From contig NZ_CP038437.2 in the NCBI RefSeq assembly GCF_008329985.2, positions 4,030,001-4,094,000 on the forward strand: DNA of 64,000 bases, written 5' to 3'. Position 1 is the first letter of the stretch, and each line of letters opens with the position of its first letter. The notes beneath the pieces are model-generated. The model was not told where the DNA came from. It searched no databases and was given only the letters and a program-made list of their open reading frames with translations. This stretch comes from Halomonas binhaiensis. Its GTDB lineage: Bacteria; Pseudomonadota; Gammaproteobacteria; Pseudomonadales; Halomonadaceae. The translations under genes and the position numbers were made by a program. Positions 8,073 to 16,188 of this stretch are shown one piece after another.

Positions 8073-8723
8073 ATGAGCACGTACGCCAGTCTCAGTCCGC
8101 TGCCCACGAAGAAGCGTCGGCGAGTTGTCGGAATCGCCATCGTTGCCGTGCTCCTTGGCGCCATGGCACTGGACACCAAGATCGTGAAAATCGGCTCCGA
8201 AGCAGATAGCCGCCAGGCAGGCTTTTCCGCCGAGAGCTTTGGTGCCGAACAGTTTCCATTGATTCGTGACGATGTCAGTTCCCGCGCGGTCGATGCCGTC
8301 ACCCTGGCCAATGCCATCAGCACAGACCAGCAGGCCGCCAGCGAGCAATACGGTGTCGCCACCGATATCGGTCCTGTCATGCCGGTGTCATTCAACGGCG
8401 TCGTCGGAGAAGGCAAGTCCGGTATCTACAACATCGAGGTCGAAGGCCTGCCGGATTCCCTGGGCATTCGTCTGCAGACCGGCCCTGCCATCAACGGCAC
8501 GGACCTGCGCGATGCGACCGGCACCATCAAGTTTGGCCAGTTCACCAACCAGATCGAGTATCAGAACGCCGGATCTGCCATCAACAACGAGATGAAGAAG
8601 CAATTGCTGGCGGACATTGACACCTCAAGCCTGAGCGGCAAGAGCATCAGCGTCATTGGGGTATTCAAGTTGATCAACCCAGACAACTGGCTCGTCACTC
8701 CGGTCAGTCTCGAACTCCAGTGA
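8073..8723 (+). CDS. DUF2291 family exported/anchored protein of the polyol ABC operon
   Basis: 216-residue protein with one hydrophobic N-terminal segment (VVGIAIVAVLLGAMAL, residues about 18-33) after a KKRRR stretch, then a soluble domain expected in the periplasm. DUF2291 proteins accompany ribose-type ABC importers in polyol and sugar loci; their role is not established. Many relatives are called lipoproteins, but here the position after the hydrophobic stretch reads ALDTKIVKIG with no cysteine, so it is probably held by an uncleaved anchor. Its stop overlaps the ribosome-binding region of the ABC ATPase gene. Confidence 0.72.
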   Translation: MSTYASLSPLPTKKRRRVVGIAIVAVLLGAMALDTKIVKIGSEADSRQAGFSAESFGAEQFPLIRDDVSSRAVDAVTLANAISTDQQAASEQYGVATDIGPVMPVSFNGVVGEGKSGIYNIEVEGLPDSLGIRLQTGPAINGTDLRDATGTIKFGQFTNQIEYQNAGSAINNEMKKQLLADIDTSSLSGKSISVIGVFKLINPDNWLVTPVSLELQ

Positions 8724-8734
8724 GGCCTTCGATC

Positions 8735-10321
8735 ATGACCCATGCATCCTTGACCGACCCACAGCAGAACGATTCGACCCAGCCCTCTTTCCTCGACGAA
8801 GGCAAGATCGGCGACCCTATCCTCTCGGCACGAAACATCGCCAAATCCTTCGGTAATGTGCATGCCCTGAAGACGGTGAACTTCGATATCCATCGTGGTC
8901 AGGTCACCACGCTGTTTGGCGAGAACGGTGCCGGAAAGTCCACCTTGATGAAGATTCTTTCCGGTGTCATGCAGCCCACTTCCGGCGACATTCTCCTCGA
9001 AGGCCAGCCGGTGCACTTCGCTTCCACCACCGAAGCCCAGCTCCATGGCGTGTCGATCATCCACCAGGAACTGAGCCTGGCACCCAACCTGAATGTACGC
9101 GACAACATCTTCATGGGACGTGAGCTGATCGGCCCCATGGGCGTGGACTTTGCCGAGGAAGAACGTCAGACCCGCCTGCTGATGGAAGAGCTGGACGAGC
9201 CGATAGATCCGCTGACGCCAGTGGAGGAACTGCGCCTGGGGCAGCAGCAGATTGTCGAGATTGCCCGTGCGCTATCGACCAAGTCTCGCATCCTGATCAT
9301 GGACGAACCCACCTCTGCGCTGTCTGCTTCGGAAGTGGAAGTGCTGTTCCGGGTCATCGCCGACCTCAAGCAACGCGGCGTGTCCATCGTCTATATCTCT
9401 CACCACCTGGAAGAGGCACTGCAGATCACCGACCACGCTGTCGTGTTGCGCGATGGCAGCATGACGGCCTACGCCCCGCGCCAGGACATCGACCTCGAGT
9501 GGATCGTGCGCAACATGGTGGGCGAAGGGTTTGATCTTGGCTCTCCACCCAGTGGCTACGACATGGGCGAGATAGCCCTGTCCCTGCAGGACATCAGCGT
9601 GACCGACCCGACAAATCCTGATCGAGCCCTGGTCAACCAGCTGTCACTGGACCTGCGCGCGGGAGAAATCGTCTGTATCTACGGCCTGATGGGTGCTGGA
9701 CGCACCGAATTGCTCGAAAGCGTCGCCGGACGCATGCCCATCAGTGGCGGCAGCGTTCTGCTTGGCCCTCACGATGTCTCCCAGCTGACCATCGCACAGC
9801 GTATCGAGCAGGGCCTGGTACTGGTACCGGAAGATCGCCAACGCGATGGTCTGGTGCAGACCATGCCAGTGGGCCAAAACCTGTCGCTGGCCAGCATTGG
9901 CGCCTTCACCCGTGGGCTTTTCACTTCCGTGGCTCGGGAAATGGAAGTGATCGAGGACTCCATTCGCAACGTGCATATCAAGACCGACGGTGGCAGCGCC
10001 GAGATCGGCAGTCTTTCCGGAGGCAACCAGCAGAAGGTGGTGATCGGCAAGATGCTGGCCACGCATCCGCGCGTGGTGATGCTCGATGAACCCAGCCGCG
10101 GCATCGACATCGGCGCCAAGGCGGAAGTGTTCAAGCTGCTGGCCGAAGGTGCCAGGCAGCAAGGCCTGGCCGTGCTCTATTCCACCTCGGAAGTCGGCGA
10201 GTGCCTGAGCATCGCCCACCGCATCCTGGTGATGAGTCGCGGAAGTATCGTCGCCGAGTTCTCGGCCGACGTCACCAAGGAACAGATCATGGCTGCCTCC
10301 GGTGAGTCCGTGGCCGCCTGA
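8735..10321 (+). CDS. eryE: Sugar/polyol ABC transporter, duplicated ATP-binding subunit (EryE-like)
   Basis: 528-residue RbsA/XylG-type ATPase with two fused nucleotide-binding domains. The first has Walker A GENGAGKST (residues about 63-71), signature LRLGQQQIVEIARAL and Walker B RILIMDEPTSAL. The second has a degenerate Walker A (GLMGAGRTEL), signature LSGGNQQKVVIGKML and VVMLDEPSRGID. This asymmetry is normal for the class. The start at 8735 has TGAGG upstream, overlapping the DUF2291 stop. Together with the next two genes it forms a complete importer, presumably for erythritol given the operon. Confidence 0.85.
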   Translation: MTHASLTDPQQNDSTQPSFLDEGKIGDPILSARNIAKSFGNVHALKTVNFDIHRGQVTTLFGENGAGKSTLMKILSGVMQPTSGDILLEGQPVHFASTTEAQLHGVSIIHQELSLAPNLNVRDNIFMGRELIGPMGVDFAEEERQTRLLMEELDEPIDPLTPVEELRLGQQQIVEIARALSTKSRILIMDEPTSALSASEVEVLFRVIADLKQRGVSIVYISHHLEEALQITDHAVVLRDGSMTAYAPRQDIDLEWIVRNMVGEGFDLGSPPSGYDMGEIALSLQDISVTDPTNPDRALVNQLSLDLRAGEIVCIYGLMGAGRTELLESVAGRMPISGGSVLLGPHDVSQLTIAQRIEQGLVLVPEDRQRDGLVQTMPVGQNLSLASIGAFTRGLFTSVAREMEVIEDSIRNVHIKTDGGSAEIGSLSGGNQQKVVIGKMLATHPRVVMLDEPSRGIDIGAKAEVFKLLAEGARQQGLAVLYSTSEVGECLSIAHRILVMSRGSIVAEFSADVTKEQIMAASGESVAA

Positions 10322-10348
10322 ACCTTTGAATCAGCGGAGTGCAAGACA

Positions 10349-11518
10349 ATGTCCAACAACAGCCCAGCCGCAACCCACGCGAAACCGTCCACGACACAGG
10401 CGCGCCCTCAGAAAGGTTTCGACCTGGCCCGTCTGCTTCTTGATGGACGCGCCTTCTTCGCCCTGATTGCGATCATCATCATTTTTTCCGCGCTATCGCC
10501 GGTTTACTTTTCCGCCAGCAACTTCCTGACCATGTCGTCCCATGTGGCGATATTCGGCCTGCTGTCCATCGGCATGCTGCTGGTCATCCTGACCGGTGGC
10601 ATCGATCTCTCGGTGGGCTCGACCCTGGGGTTGGCAGGCGTCTTCGCTGGCTTTCTGATGCAGGGTGTGTCCTTCGAAGCTTTCGGCGTGATGGTCTATC
10701 CGCCGGTGTGGGTTGTGGTCATCCTGACCTGCGCGCTTGGCGCCTTCATCGGTGCCATCAATGGCGTGCTGATTGCCTATTTCAAGGTGCCTGCCTTCGT
10801 CGCCACCCTGGGGCTGCTGTATGTCGCCCGTGGTGCTGCACTGCTGATGACCGATGGCCTCACCTACAACAACCTGAGCGGAGACCCGGCCCTGGGCAAT
10901 ACCGGCTTCGACTGGCTCGGTTTCAATCGCCTGCTGGGCGTGCCGGTAGGCGTCTGGGTACTGGCTGCCGTTGCCATCCTGTGCATGCTGGCACTGAATC
11001 GCACCCCCTTCGGCCGCTGGGTCTATTCCACCGGAGGCAATGCCCGTGCCGCAGAGCTGTCCGGTGTGCCGGTCAAGAAGGTCAAGGTCACGGTCTACGT
11101 GCTATCCGGCATTTGCGCAGCCCTGGCTGGCCTGGTGCTGTCCTCTCAGTTGACCTCTGCCGGCCCGACTGCCGGCACCACCTATGAACTGACGGCCATC
11201 GCAGGCGTGGTCATCGGCGGTGCCGCCCTGACGGGCGGGCGCGGCAATATCCGCGGCACTCTGCTGGGTGCTTTCGTCATCGGCTTCCTTTCCGATGGGC
11301 TGGTGATCATCGGTGTGTCGGCCTACTGGCAAACCGTGTTCACCGGCACTGTCATTGTGCTTGCCGTCATGCTCAACAGCGTCCAGTACAGCGGCCGCAA
11401 GGCCAAGAACTCGTCCAAGGACACCTCGCAGAAGACACCACAAGACGAGGAACCTGGAACGACACATGCCCACCACGGCAGTAGTCAGGCAACGTCACGG
11501 ACTGCCAAGGCAACGTGA
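10349..11518 (+). CDS. eryF: Sugar/polyol ABC transporter permease (EryF-like)
   Basis: 389-residue RbsC-family inner-membrane permease with about ten hydrophobic segments between residues 30 and 345. Typical RbsC-class stretches are LVILTGGIDLSVGSTLGLAG, GALNGVLIAYFKVPAFVATLG (as GAINGVLIAYFKVPAFVA here), YSTGGNARAAELSGV and IGGAALTGGRGNIRGTLLGA. The C-terminal about 45 residues are a hydrophilic Lys/Thr/His/Ser-rich tail. It lies 27 bp after the ATPase gene. Confidence 0.87.
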   Translation: MSNNSPAATHAKPSTTQARPQKGFDLARLLLDGRAFFALIAIIIIFSALSPVYFSASNFLTMSSHVAIFGLLSIGMLLVILTGGIDLSVGSTLGLAGVFAGFLMQGVSFEAFGVMVYPPVWVVVILTCALGAFIGAINGVLIAYFKVPAFVATLGLLYVARGAALLMTDGLTYNNLSGDPALGNTGFDWLGFNRLLGVPVGVWVLAAVAILCMLALNRTPFGRWVYSTGGNARAAELSGVPVKKVKVTVYVLSGICAALAGLVLSSQLTSAGPTAGTTYELTAIAGVVIGGAALTGGRGNIRGTLLGAFVIGFLSDGLVIIGVSAYWQTVFTGTVIVLAVMLNSVQYSGRKAKNSSKDTSQKTPQDEEPGTTHAHHGSSQATSRTAKAT

Positions 11519-11590
11519 CCCCTCGACCACTGTCATCACTTGCATCATGTGTACGACCACTGACAACCACAAACCAGAAGGTGTATCGCT

Positions 11591-12547
11591 ATGCTCATGA
11601 AAGGAAAGCGTCTGCTGATCGCAGCTCTCGCCATTGCCACCCCACTGATGGTGGGTACCGCCAGTGCCCAGGACAAGGGGCTGATCTCGATCATCGTCAA
11701 TGACTCATCCAATCCCTACTGGTTCACCGAAGGCGAGGTGGCCAAGAAGACGGCCGAGGAACTCGGCTATCAGGCCCATGTCAGCTCTCATGTCGGTGAT
11801 ACCAACAAGGAAAGCAACCAGGTCGACACCGCCATTACCAACCAGGCCAAGGCCATCATTCTCGATCCGGCCAATGCCGACGGTTCCATCGGCGCGGTAC
11901 GCAAGGCAGTGAATGCCGGTATTCCCGTATTCATCGTCAATGCAGAAATCAACCAACAGGGGCTGGCCAAGGCGCAGTTCGTTTCCAACAATGCCCAGGG
12001 TGCAGCCATCGGGGCCCAGCAATGGGTCGAAAGCGTCGGCGATGAAGCCAACTATGTGGAACTGAAAGGAGCACCCTCCGACAACAATGCGGCGACCCGC
12101 TCCAATGGCTTTGAAACCGTGCTCAGCCAGTACCCCGACCTGACCAGAGTCGCTGGAGACGTAGCCAACTGGGACCGCACCCAGGGCTATAACAAGATGC
12201 AGAGCATGCTGCAGGCCAACCCGGATATTCAGGGGGTGATCAGCGGCAACGATGAAATGGCCTTGGGGGCCATCGCTGCACTCAAGGAGTCTGGCCGCCT
12301 GGATGGCGTCGTGGTCGGTGGTTTTGATGGCTCTCCGGATGCCATCGAGGCAATCAAGTCCGGCGAACTGGCCTACACCGTACTGCAGCCTGTCGCCATC
12401 TTTGCCGAGGAAGCCGTGCGCCTGGCCGATACCTTCATCAACACCGGGGAAACAGGCCTGGAGAATGAGAAGAAGCTGTTCAACTGCATCCTGGTCACCC
12501 AGGACAACGTGGACAAGTACAGCTCACCTTTCGTGCTCGACCAGTAG
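11591..12547 (+). CDS. eryG: Periplasmic sugar/polyol-binding protein (EryG-like)
   Basis: 318-residue RbsB-type solute-binding protein. It has a clear signal peptide (KGKRLLIAALAIATPLMVG, cleavage near TASA-QDKG) and then a type I periplasmic binding fold (IIVNDSSNPYWFTEGEVAKK, DTAITNQAKAIILDPANA, GVISGNDEMALGAIAALK, VVGGFDGSPDAIEAIKSGEL). AGAAGG at about 11575 precedes the ATG at 11591; ATG at 11597 is also possible. Last gene of the plus-strand ery operon. Its stop lies within the first copy of a 28-bp direct repeat. Confidence 0.86.
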   Translation: MLMKGKRLLIAALAIATPLMVGTASAQDKGLISIIVNDSSNPYWFTEGEVAKKTAEELGYQAHVSSHVGDTNKESNQVDTAITNQAKAIILDPANADGSIGAVRKAVNAGIPVFIVNAEINQQGLAKAQFVSNNAQGAAIGAQQWVESVGDEANYVELKGAPSDNNAATRSNGFETVLSQYPDLTRVAGDVANWDRTQGYNKMQSMLQANPDIQGVISGNDEMALGAIAALKESGRLDGVVVGGFDGSPDAIEAIKSGELAYTVLQPVAIFAEEAVRLADTFINTGETGLENEKKLFNCILVTQDNVDKYSSPFVLDQ

Positions 12548-12603
12548 CACTGAGACAGCAGTGCTCGATCAGTAGCACTGGGACAGCAGTGTTCGGTCAG
12601 TAG
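12542..12603. repeat. 28-bp tandem repeat covering the eryG stop codon
   Basis: The unit at 12542-12569 begins CAGTAGCACTGAGACAGCAG. It is repeated at 12570-12597 with three changes and restarts at 12598-12603. Each copy carries the CAGTAG that ends the gene. Confidence 0.85.
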
Positions 12604-12619
12604 TTTGTCAGCAGTCTCG

Positions 12620-12641
12620 AACGCCCCCGATTGGGGGCGTT
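12620..12641. terminator. Hairpin between convergent eryG and the lyase gene
   Basis: AACGCCCCC (12620-12628) and GGGGGCGTT (12633-12641) form a 9-bp stem with a GATT loop. T-tracts are poor on both sides, but the position between two converging transcripts suits a shared terminator. Confidence 0.65.
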
Positions 12642-12653
12642 CTTCATCTGGAT

Positions 12654-14234
12654 TCAGCCGACATAGCCGGCGAACGGGCTCAGGCTATGCGGGTGCCTTA
12701 GCCAGGCGTGCAAGTTCTCGATATCCCGGTGCAAGGGATGTTCTTCCATGTAATAGGCCACCTGTTCACGGATCAGTCTCCGCGCCAGCTCCGTTCCCGA
12801 AGCAAAGCCCGGTGCTTCAATCAGGTCGAGCGCCTGGGCAGCAAGCAGCATTTCGATGGCGAGGATCTGATAGGTGTTCTCCAATGCCTGATCCAGCTTC
12901 AGCGCTGCACTCTCGCCGAAGCTGAGATGGTCTTCCTGCAGTCCTGATGTCAGGAAGTTGTCGACCACTGCCGGCTGGGCCAGGCGTTTGTTGTCTGCAG
13001 CCAGGGAAGCTGCCGTGTATTGGGCAATCATCATGCCCGACTTGATACCGCCTTCCCGCGTCAGGAAGGCAGGCAGGTCATTGGCCTGGGGAGTCACCAG
13101 GCGATAACTGCGGCGTTCGGACATCGAGCCCCACTCGGCCACTGCCATGGCCAGCACGTCACAGGCCATGGCCACGGAAGCACCATGGGGGTTGGCCTGG
13201 GAAACAATTCGGTAGTGGCCATCTTCTGCGATGACCAGGGGATTGTCGGTCGCTGACTGCAGTTCAAGATCGATCTGGCGCGTGGCATGCTCCCATTGAT
13301 CTCGGCAGGCACCATGTACCTGGGGCATCGAACGCAGGCTGAGCGCATCCTGCAGATGGTCTCCCTGGCACTGCTCCAACCATGGACTATCCGTCAGCAG
13401 ACGGCGCAGTATCCCTGCGGAATGCTGGACCCCGGGGTGGCGCTTGAGCCCTGTCACCGCCGGGTCCAGTGCATCACGCTGGCCGCGCAGTGCCTCGAAG
13501 CTCATTGCCCCGGCAACCTCGGCCCAATCCGCGACACGCGCCGCATCGTCCAGCACCAGGCAGGCCAGCCCTGTCATGGCAGGCGTCCCATTGACCAGAC
13601 TCAGGCCATCTTTCGGCCCCAGTTCCAGTGGCGTGATAGCGTGTTGACGCAGCACCTCGGACGCCGCCATCCGCCCGCCTTCGACCAGCACTTCTCCCTC
13701 GCCGATCAGCACCAGGCCGATATGGGCCATATGCGTGAGATAACCTACGGAGCCTCGGGACGGCACCCACGGCACGATGTTGGCATTGAGCAGCTGGACA
13801 AGCCTTTCGACCAATGCCGGACTGATACCAGAATGGCCATGAGAGTAGTTGATGACGGCACAGCACATGATGGCGCGGACCTGATCCTCACGCAGGGGGG
13901 CACCGACACCGCAGGCATGGCTCATCAACGTATGCTTCGACAGGCTCGATAGCGCTTCACGTTCCAGCACCACATGGCACAGAGCACCAAGCCCGGTGTT
14001 GATGCCATAGTGAGGCACTGTACTGGCCGCAACCTGCTCAACGACGTCTCGGGCTTGCTGCACTCTTTCCCGACAAGCGCGAGACAACACCAGGGGAGCC
14101 GCATGGCGGGCAACATTCACCACATCCCGCCAGGACAAGGGAATATCGCCAATCACAACCTGCTGGTCCATCCGCTCATACTGGTCCATCTTCTTCTGCT
14201 TGCCCGACATCATTTGCATGGATACATCACTCAT
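12654..14234 (-). CDS. MIO-less aromatic amino acid lyase homologue (ergothionase-like)
   Basis: 526-residue member of the HAL/PAL fold. Retained active-site blocks: the catalytic Tyr loop HYGINTGLG (Y76), LVNGTPAM (N215), QDALSLRSMPQV (Q295, R301) and SATDNPLV (N331). The MIO-forming Ala-Ser-Gly is absent: where HutH has GSVGASGD this protein has GSVGYLTH (residues 161-168; codons at 13734-13742 for Tyr-Leu-Thr). It therefore cannot be an ordinary histidine ammonia-lyase. MIO-independent relatives are known as ergothionases, which eliminate trimethylamine from ergothioneine. Co-transcription with a BCCT (betaine-type) transporter fits such a substrate. The start at 14234 (AAGGAG upstream) overlaps the BCCT stop by 8 bp. 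Function is inferred. Confidence 0.72.
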   Translation of the reverse strand: MSDVSMQMMSGKQKKMDQYERMDQQVVIGDIPLSWRDVVNVARHAAPLVLSRACRERVQQARDVVEQVAASTVPHYGINTGLGALCHVVLEREALSSLSKHTLMSHACGVGAPLREDQVRAIMCCAVINYSHGHSGISPALVERLVQLLNANIVPWVPSRGSVGYLTHMAHIGLVLIGEGEVLVEGGRMAASEVLRQHAITPLELGPKDGLSLVNGTPAMTGLACLVLDDAARVADWAEVAGAMSFEALRGQRDALDPAVTGLKRHPGVQHSAGILRRLLTDSPWLEQCQGDHLQDALSLRSMPQVHGACRDQWEHATRQIDLELQSATDNPLVIAEDGHYRIVSQANPHGASVAMACDVLAMAVAEWGSMSERRSYRLVTPQANDLPAFLTREGGIKSGMMIAQYTAASLAADNKRLAQPAVVDNFLTSGLQEDHLSFGESAALKLDQALENTYQILAIEMLLAAQALDLIEAPGFASGTELARRLIREQVAYYMEEHPLHRDIENLHAWLRHPHSLSPFAGYVG

Positions 14235-15843
14235 TGCGAGCTCCTTGCGTCGCGACGCGGCCGTCTGGCTCAGCATCCGCCTCGGGGACGCCCTTGATAT
14301 GTCCGTGGAGCACCTTGGCTGCCGATATCAGGATCAGTGCAAACAGGAACACCACCGTAAAGCCACCGGCTGCCGCCAGGTACTTGATGCCATCGACACC
14401 TTGAGCACCACCGCCAAAGGCCACCATCAGATAGGCAATGGCGCTGATCGACAGCCCCCAGATGACCTTCTGGCTTCTGGGTGATTCCTCATCCGCGGTG
14501 ATGTTCCGCGTGCAGATGGTCGCAATGGTGGCCGACATGGAGTCCGCTGCCGTGGCGAAGGAAAGAATCAACGTGAATATCGCCATCGGCACCAGCAACC
14601 CGGACAGCGGAATGTTCTGCAGAAAGCCCCACAACCCCGACACCGCGCCATGCTCCTGCACCACGGAGATCAGGTCGAGCGTGCCATCGAGCTGCCACTT
14701 CAATGCCGAGCCACCCCAGATGGCGAACCAGACGATGCCAAAGGCGGAAGGCAGCACCCAGTTGATAATCAGGAATTCACGCAGGGTTCGGCCGTAGGAA
14801 ATGCGCGCCAGAAACAATCCCATCAATGGTGCGTAGGCGACCCAGATGGCCCAGTCATACATCGTCCACCAGGTCACCAGCGCTTCACCACCGGATTCCT
14901 TGGTGTCGAATGACCAGCTCAGCAGATGATTGAGCCAATAGCCGAAACTGGTCGTGGATAGGCTGAGAATGTAGGTCAGAGGCCCCACCACGATCAGGAT
15001 GGCCAGGAATGCGTAGAACACATAGGCATTGATCGATGACAGCCAGCGAATGCCTCGCTTGAGCCCTGATACTGCGGAAATCACGAAGATACTGGTGATC
15101 ACCAGCGTCAGTACCAGCCAGGTGACAGGGTTGGAGGCAATGCCGTATTGCGCCTGGATGCCGGAGCCGATAAGCGCCAGGCCAGCGCCCATGGAAGATG
15201 CCAACCCCAGGGTGATAGCCAGCACCGAAATCACATCGATGAGGCCTCGCACCCAGGGTGCATCGCCGTGGCGGCCAAGCACTGGAGCGACCGTGGCGGA
15301 TATCGAGAAGCGCATGCCACGGTTGTAGTGCATGTAGCCAATCATCAGGCCAACGATCGAGTAGATGGCGTAGGGGATGAAACTCCAGTTGTGGAAGCTG
15401 CGAGCCATGGCAAAGACGGCCGCGTCATTGCTGCCGGCGGCAAAGCTCTGCTGGCTGAGCTCACCATAGATATTGCCCAGGTAGATGACCGGCTCATTGA
15501 CCGCATATGTCACCACACCGGTGGCAATCCCTCCGGTCAGTGCCATGGCGAAGGTCGCTGGCATGGAAAACCGGGGCTTGGCGTGCTCTCCCCCCAGGCG
15601 GATGCGCCCTGCCCGGGAAAAGAAGAACACGCAAGTGATCACCAGGGCCGATACCGCGATCAGCTGATACAGCCAACCGAAGTCGGATAACGATATGTAG
15701 AAAATCTTCCGCGTGATTTCCACCAGCAACTCGTTATTCGTCATGCCGACAATCACGGCCAGGATGACGATGGAAAAGACCGGAAAAAACACCTTCTTGT
15801 TGAGAGATTTCTTGTCGGGCAGCTTGTTGTCATTGTTCGGCAT
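14227..15843 (-). CDS. BCCT-family transporter (betaine/carnitine/choline type), divergent
   Basis: 538-residue inner-membrane symporter with about twelve hydrophobic segments. The family signature region is present as YDWAIWVAYAPLMG followed by LFLARISYGRTLREF (residues about 350-378). The glycine-rich stretch before the substrate site reads ALTGGIATGVVTYAVNEP. The aromatic box is altered compared with BetP/CaiT-like members (usual YWAWWIAWSPF), suggesting an unusual quaternary ammonium substrate. The start at 15843 has AAGGA upstream. It is translationally coupled to the downstream lyase gene (ATGAGTGA overlap), so the two probably act on one compound. Confidence 0.85.
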   Translation of the reverse strand: MPNNDNKLPDKKSLNKKVFFPVFSIVILAVIVGMTNNELLVEITRKIFYISLSDFGWLYQLIAVSALVITCVFFFSRAGRIRLGGEHAKPRFSMPATFAMALTGGIATGVVTYAVNEPVIYLGNIYGELSQQSFAAGSNDAAVFAMARSFHNWSFIPYAIYSIVGLMIGYMHYNRGMRFSISATVAPVLGRHGDAPWVRGLIDVISVLAITLGLASSMGAGLALIGSGIQAQYGIASNPVTWLVLTLVITSIFVISAVSGLKRGIRWLSSINAYVFYAFLAILIVVGPLTYILSLSTTSFGYWLNHLLSWSFDTKESGGEALVTWWTMYDWAIWVAYAPLMGLFLARISYGRTLREFLIINWVLPSAFGIVWFAIWGGSALKWQLDGTLDLISVVQEHGAVSGLWGFLQNIPLSGLLVPMAIFTLILSFATAADSMSATIATICTRNITADEESPRSQKVIWGLSISAIAYLMVAFGGGAQGVDGIKYLAAAGGFTVVFLFALILISAAKVLHGHIKGVPEADAEPDGRVATQGARNE

Positions 15844-15936
15844 GCGAAGGATTCCTTGCAGCACGGCCGAGAGGCGTCGTCGAACCACCCTCGGCATGGG
15901 TCAGTGGGCCTGTCGATGCTACATACGCAGCACAAT

Positions 15937-15948
15937 ATGTATATACAT
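15937..15948. promoter_or_regulatory. HutC-like (GntR family) palindrome, copy 1
   Basis: Perfect palindrome ATGTATATACAT, 94 bp upstream of the BCCT start. It contains TGTATATACA, which fits the TGTA-N2-TACA core described for HutC-type GntR regulators. Confidence 0.65.
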
Positions 15949-16041
15949 TAAGATGAAATCGACCGCCATTATTTTTTCCTAGACACAAAATCGGCAGGAA
16001 ACACCCCGGGAGACCAAGGGCGGCATGCTTGAGCCCGCACT

Positions 16042-16055
16042 TATGTATATACATA
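16042..16055. promoter_or_regulatory. HutC-like (GntR family) palindrome, copy 2
   Basis: Perfect 14-bp palindrome TATGTATATACATA. Its 12-bp core is identical to copy 1 and lies 106 bp (about ten helical turns) away. Two phased sites suggest repression by looping or two overlapping promoters. Confidence 0.65.
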
Positions 16056-16188
16056 TAGAGGAGAATCCAGAACATCTCTCTGGATTCGTCAGATGGGGAG
16101 ATCACGAAAGACCATGGAATCGACGTGCGTCAGTCGTTATGGCTGCAGCATCATTGATTCAGCTGTTTCTGATTCGTCCGTTACTGGC

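Larger units (their letters stand above)
15844..16188. other. Promoter region of the BCCT-lyase operon
   Basis: About 345 bases without a credible gene. It is AT-rich for this genome around 15930-16060 and holds two copies of a 12-bp perfect palindrome (separate entries). A decayed GATTC-GTTACTGG duplication lies at about 16160-16205, next to the yjaB stop. A 60-codon plus-strand frame at 16025-16207 has no recognisable product. Confidence 0.6.

Noticed and set aside
12654..14234. Annotation as histidine ammonia-lyase HutH
   Set aside because: The Ala-Ser-Gly triad needed for the MIO cofactor is replaced by Tyr-Leu-Thr, and no hutU, hutI or hutG lies nearby.
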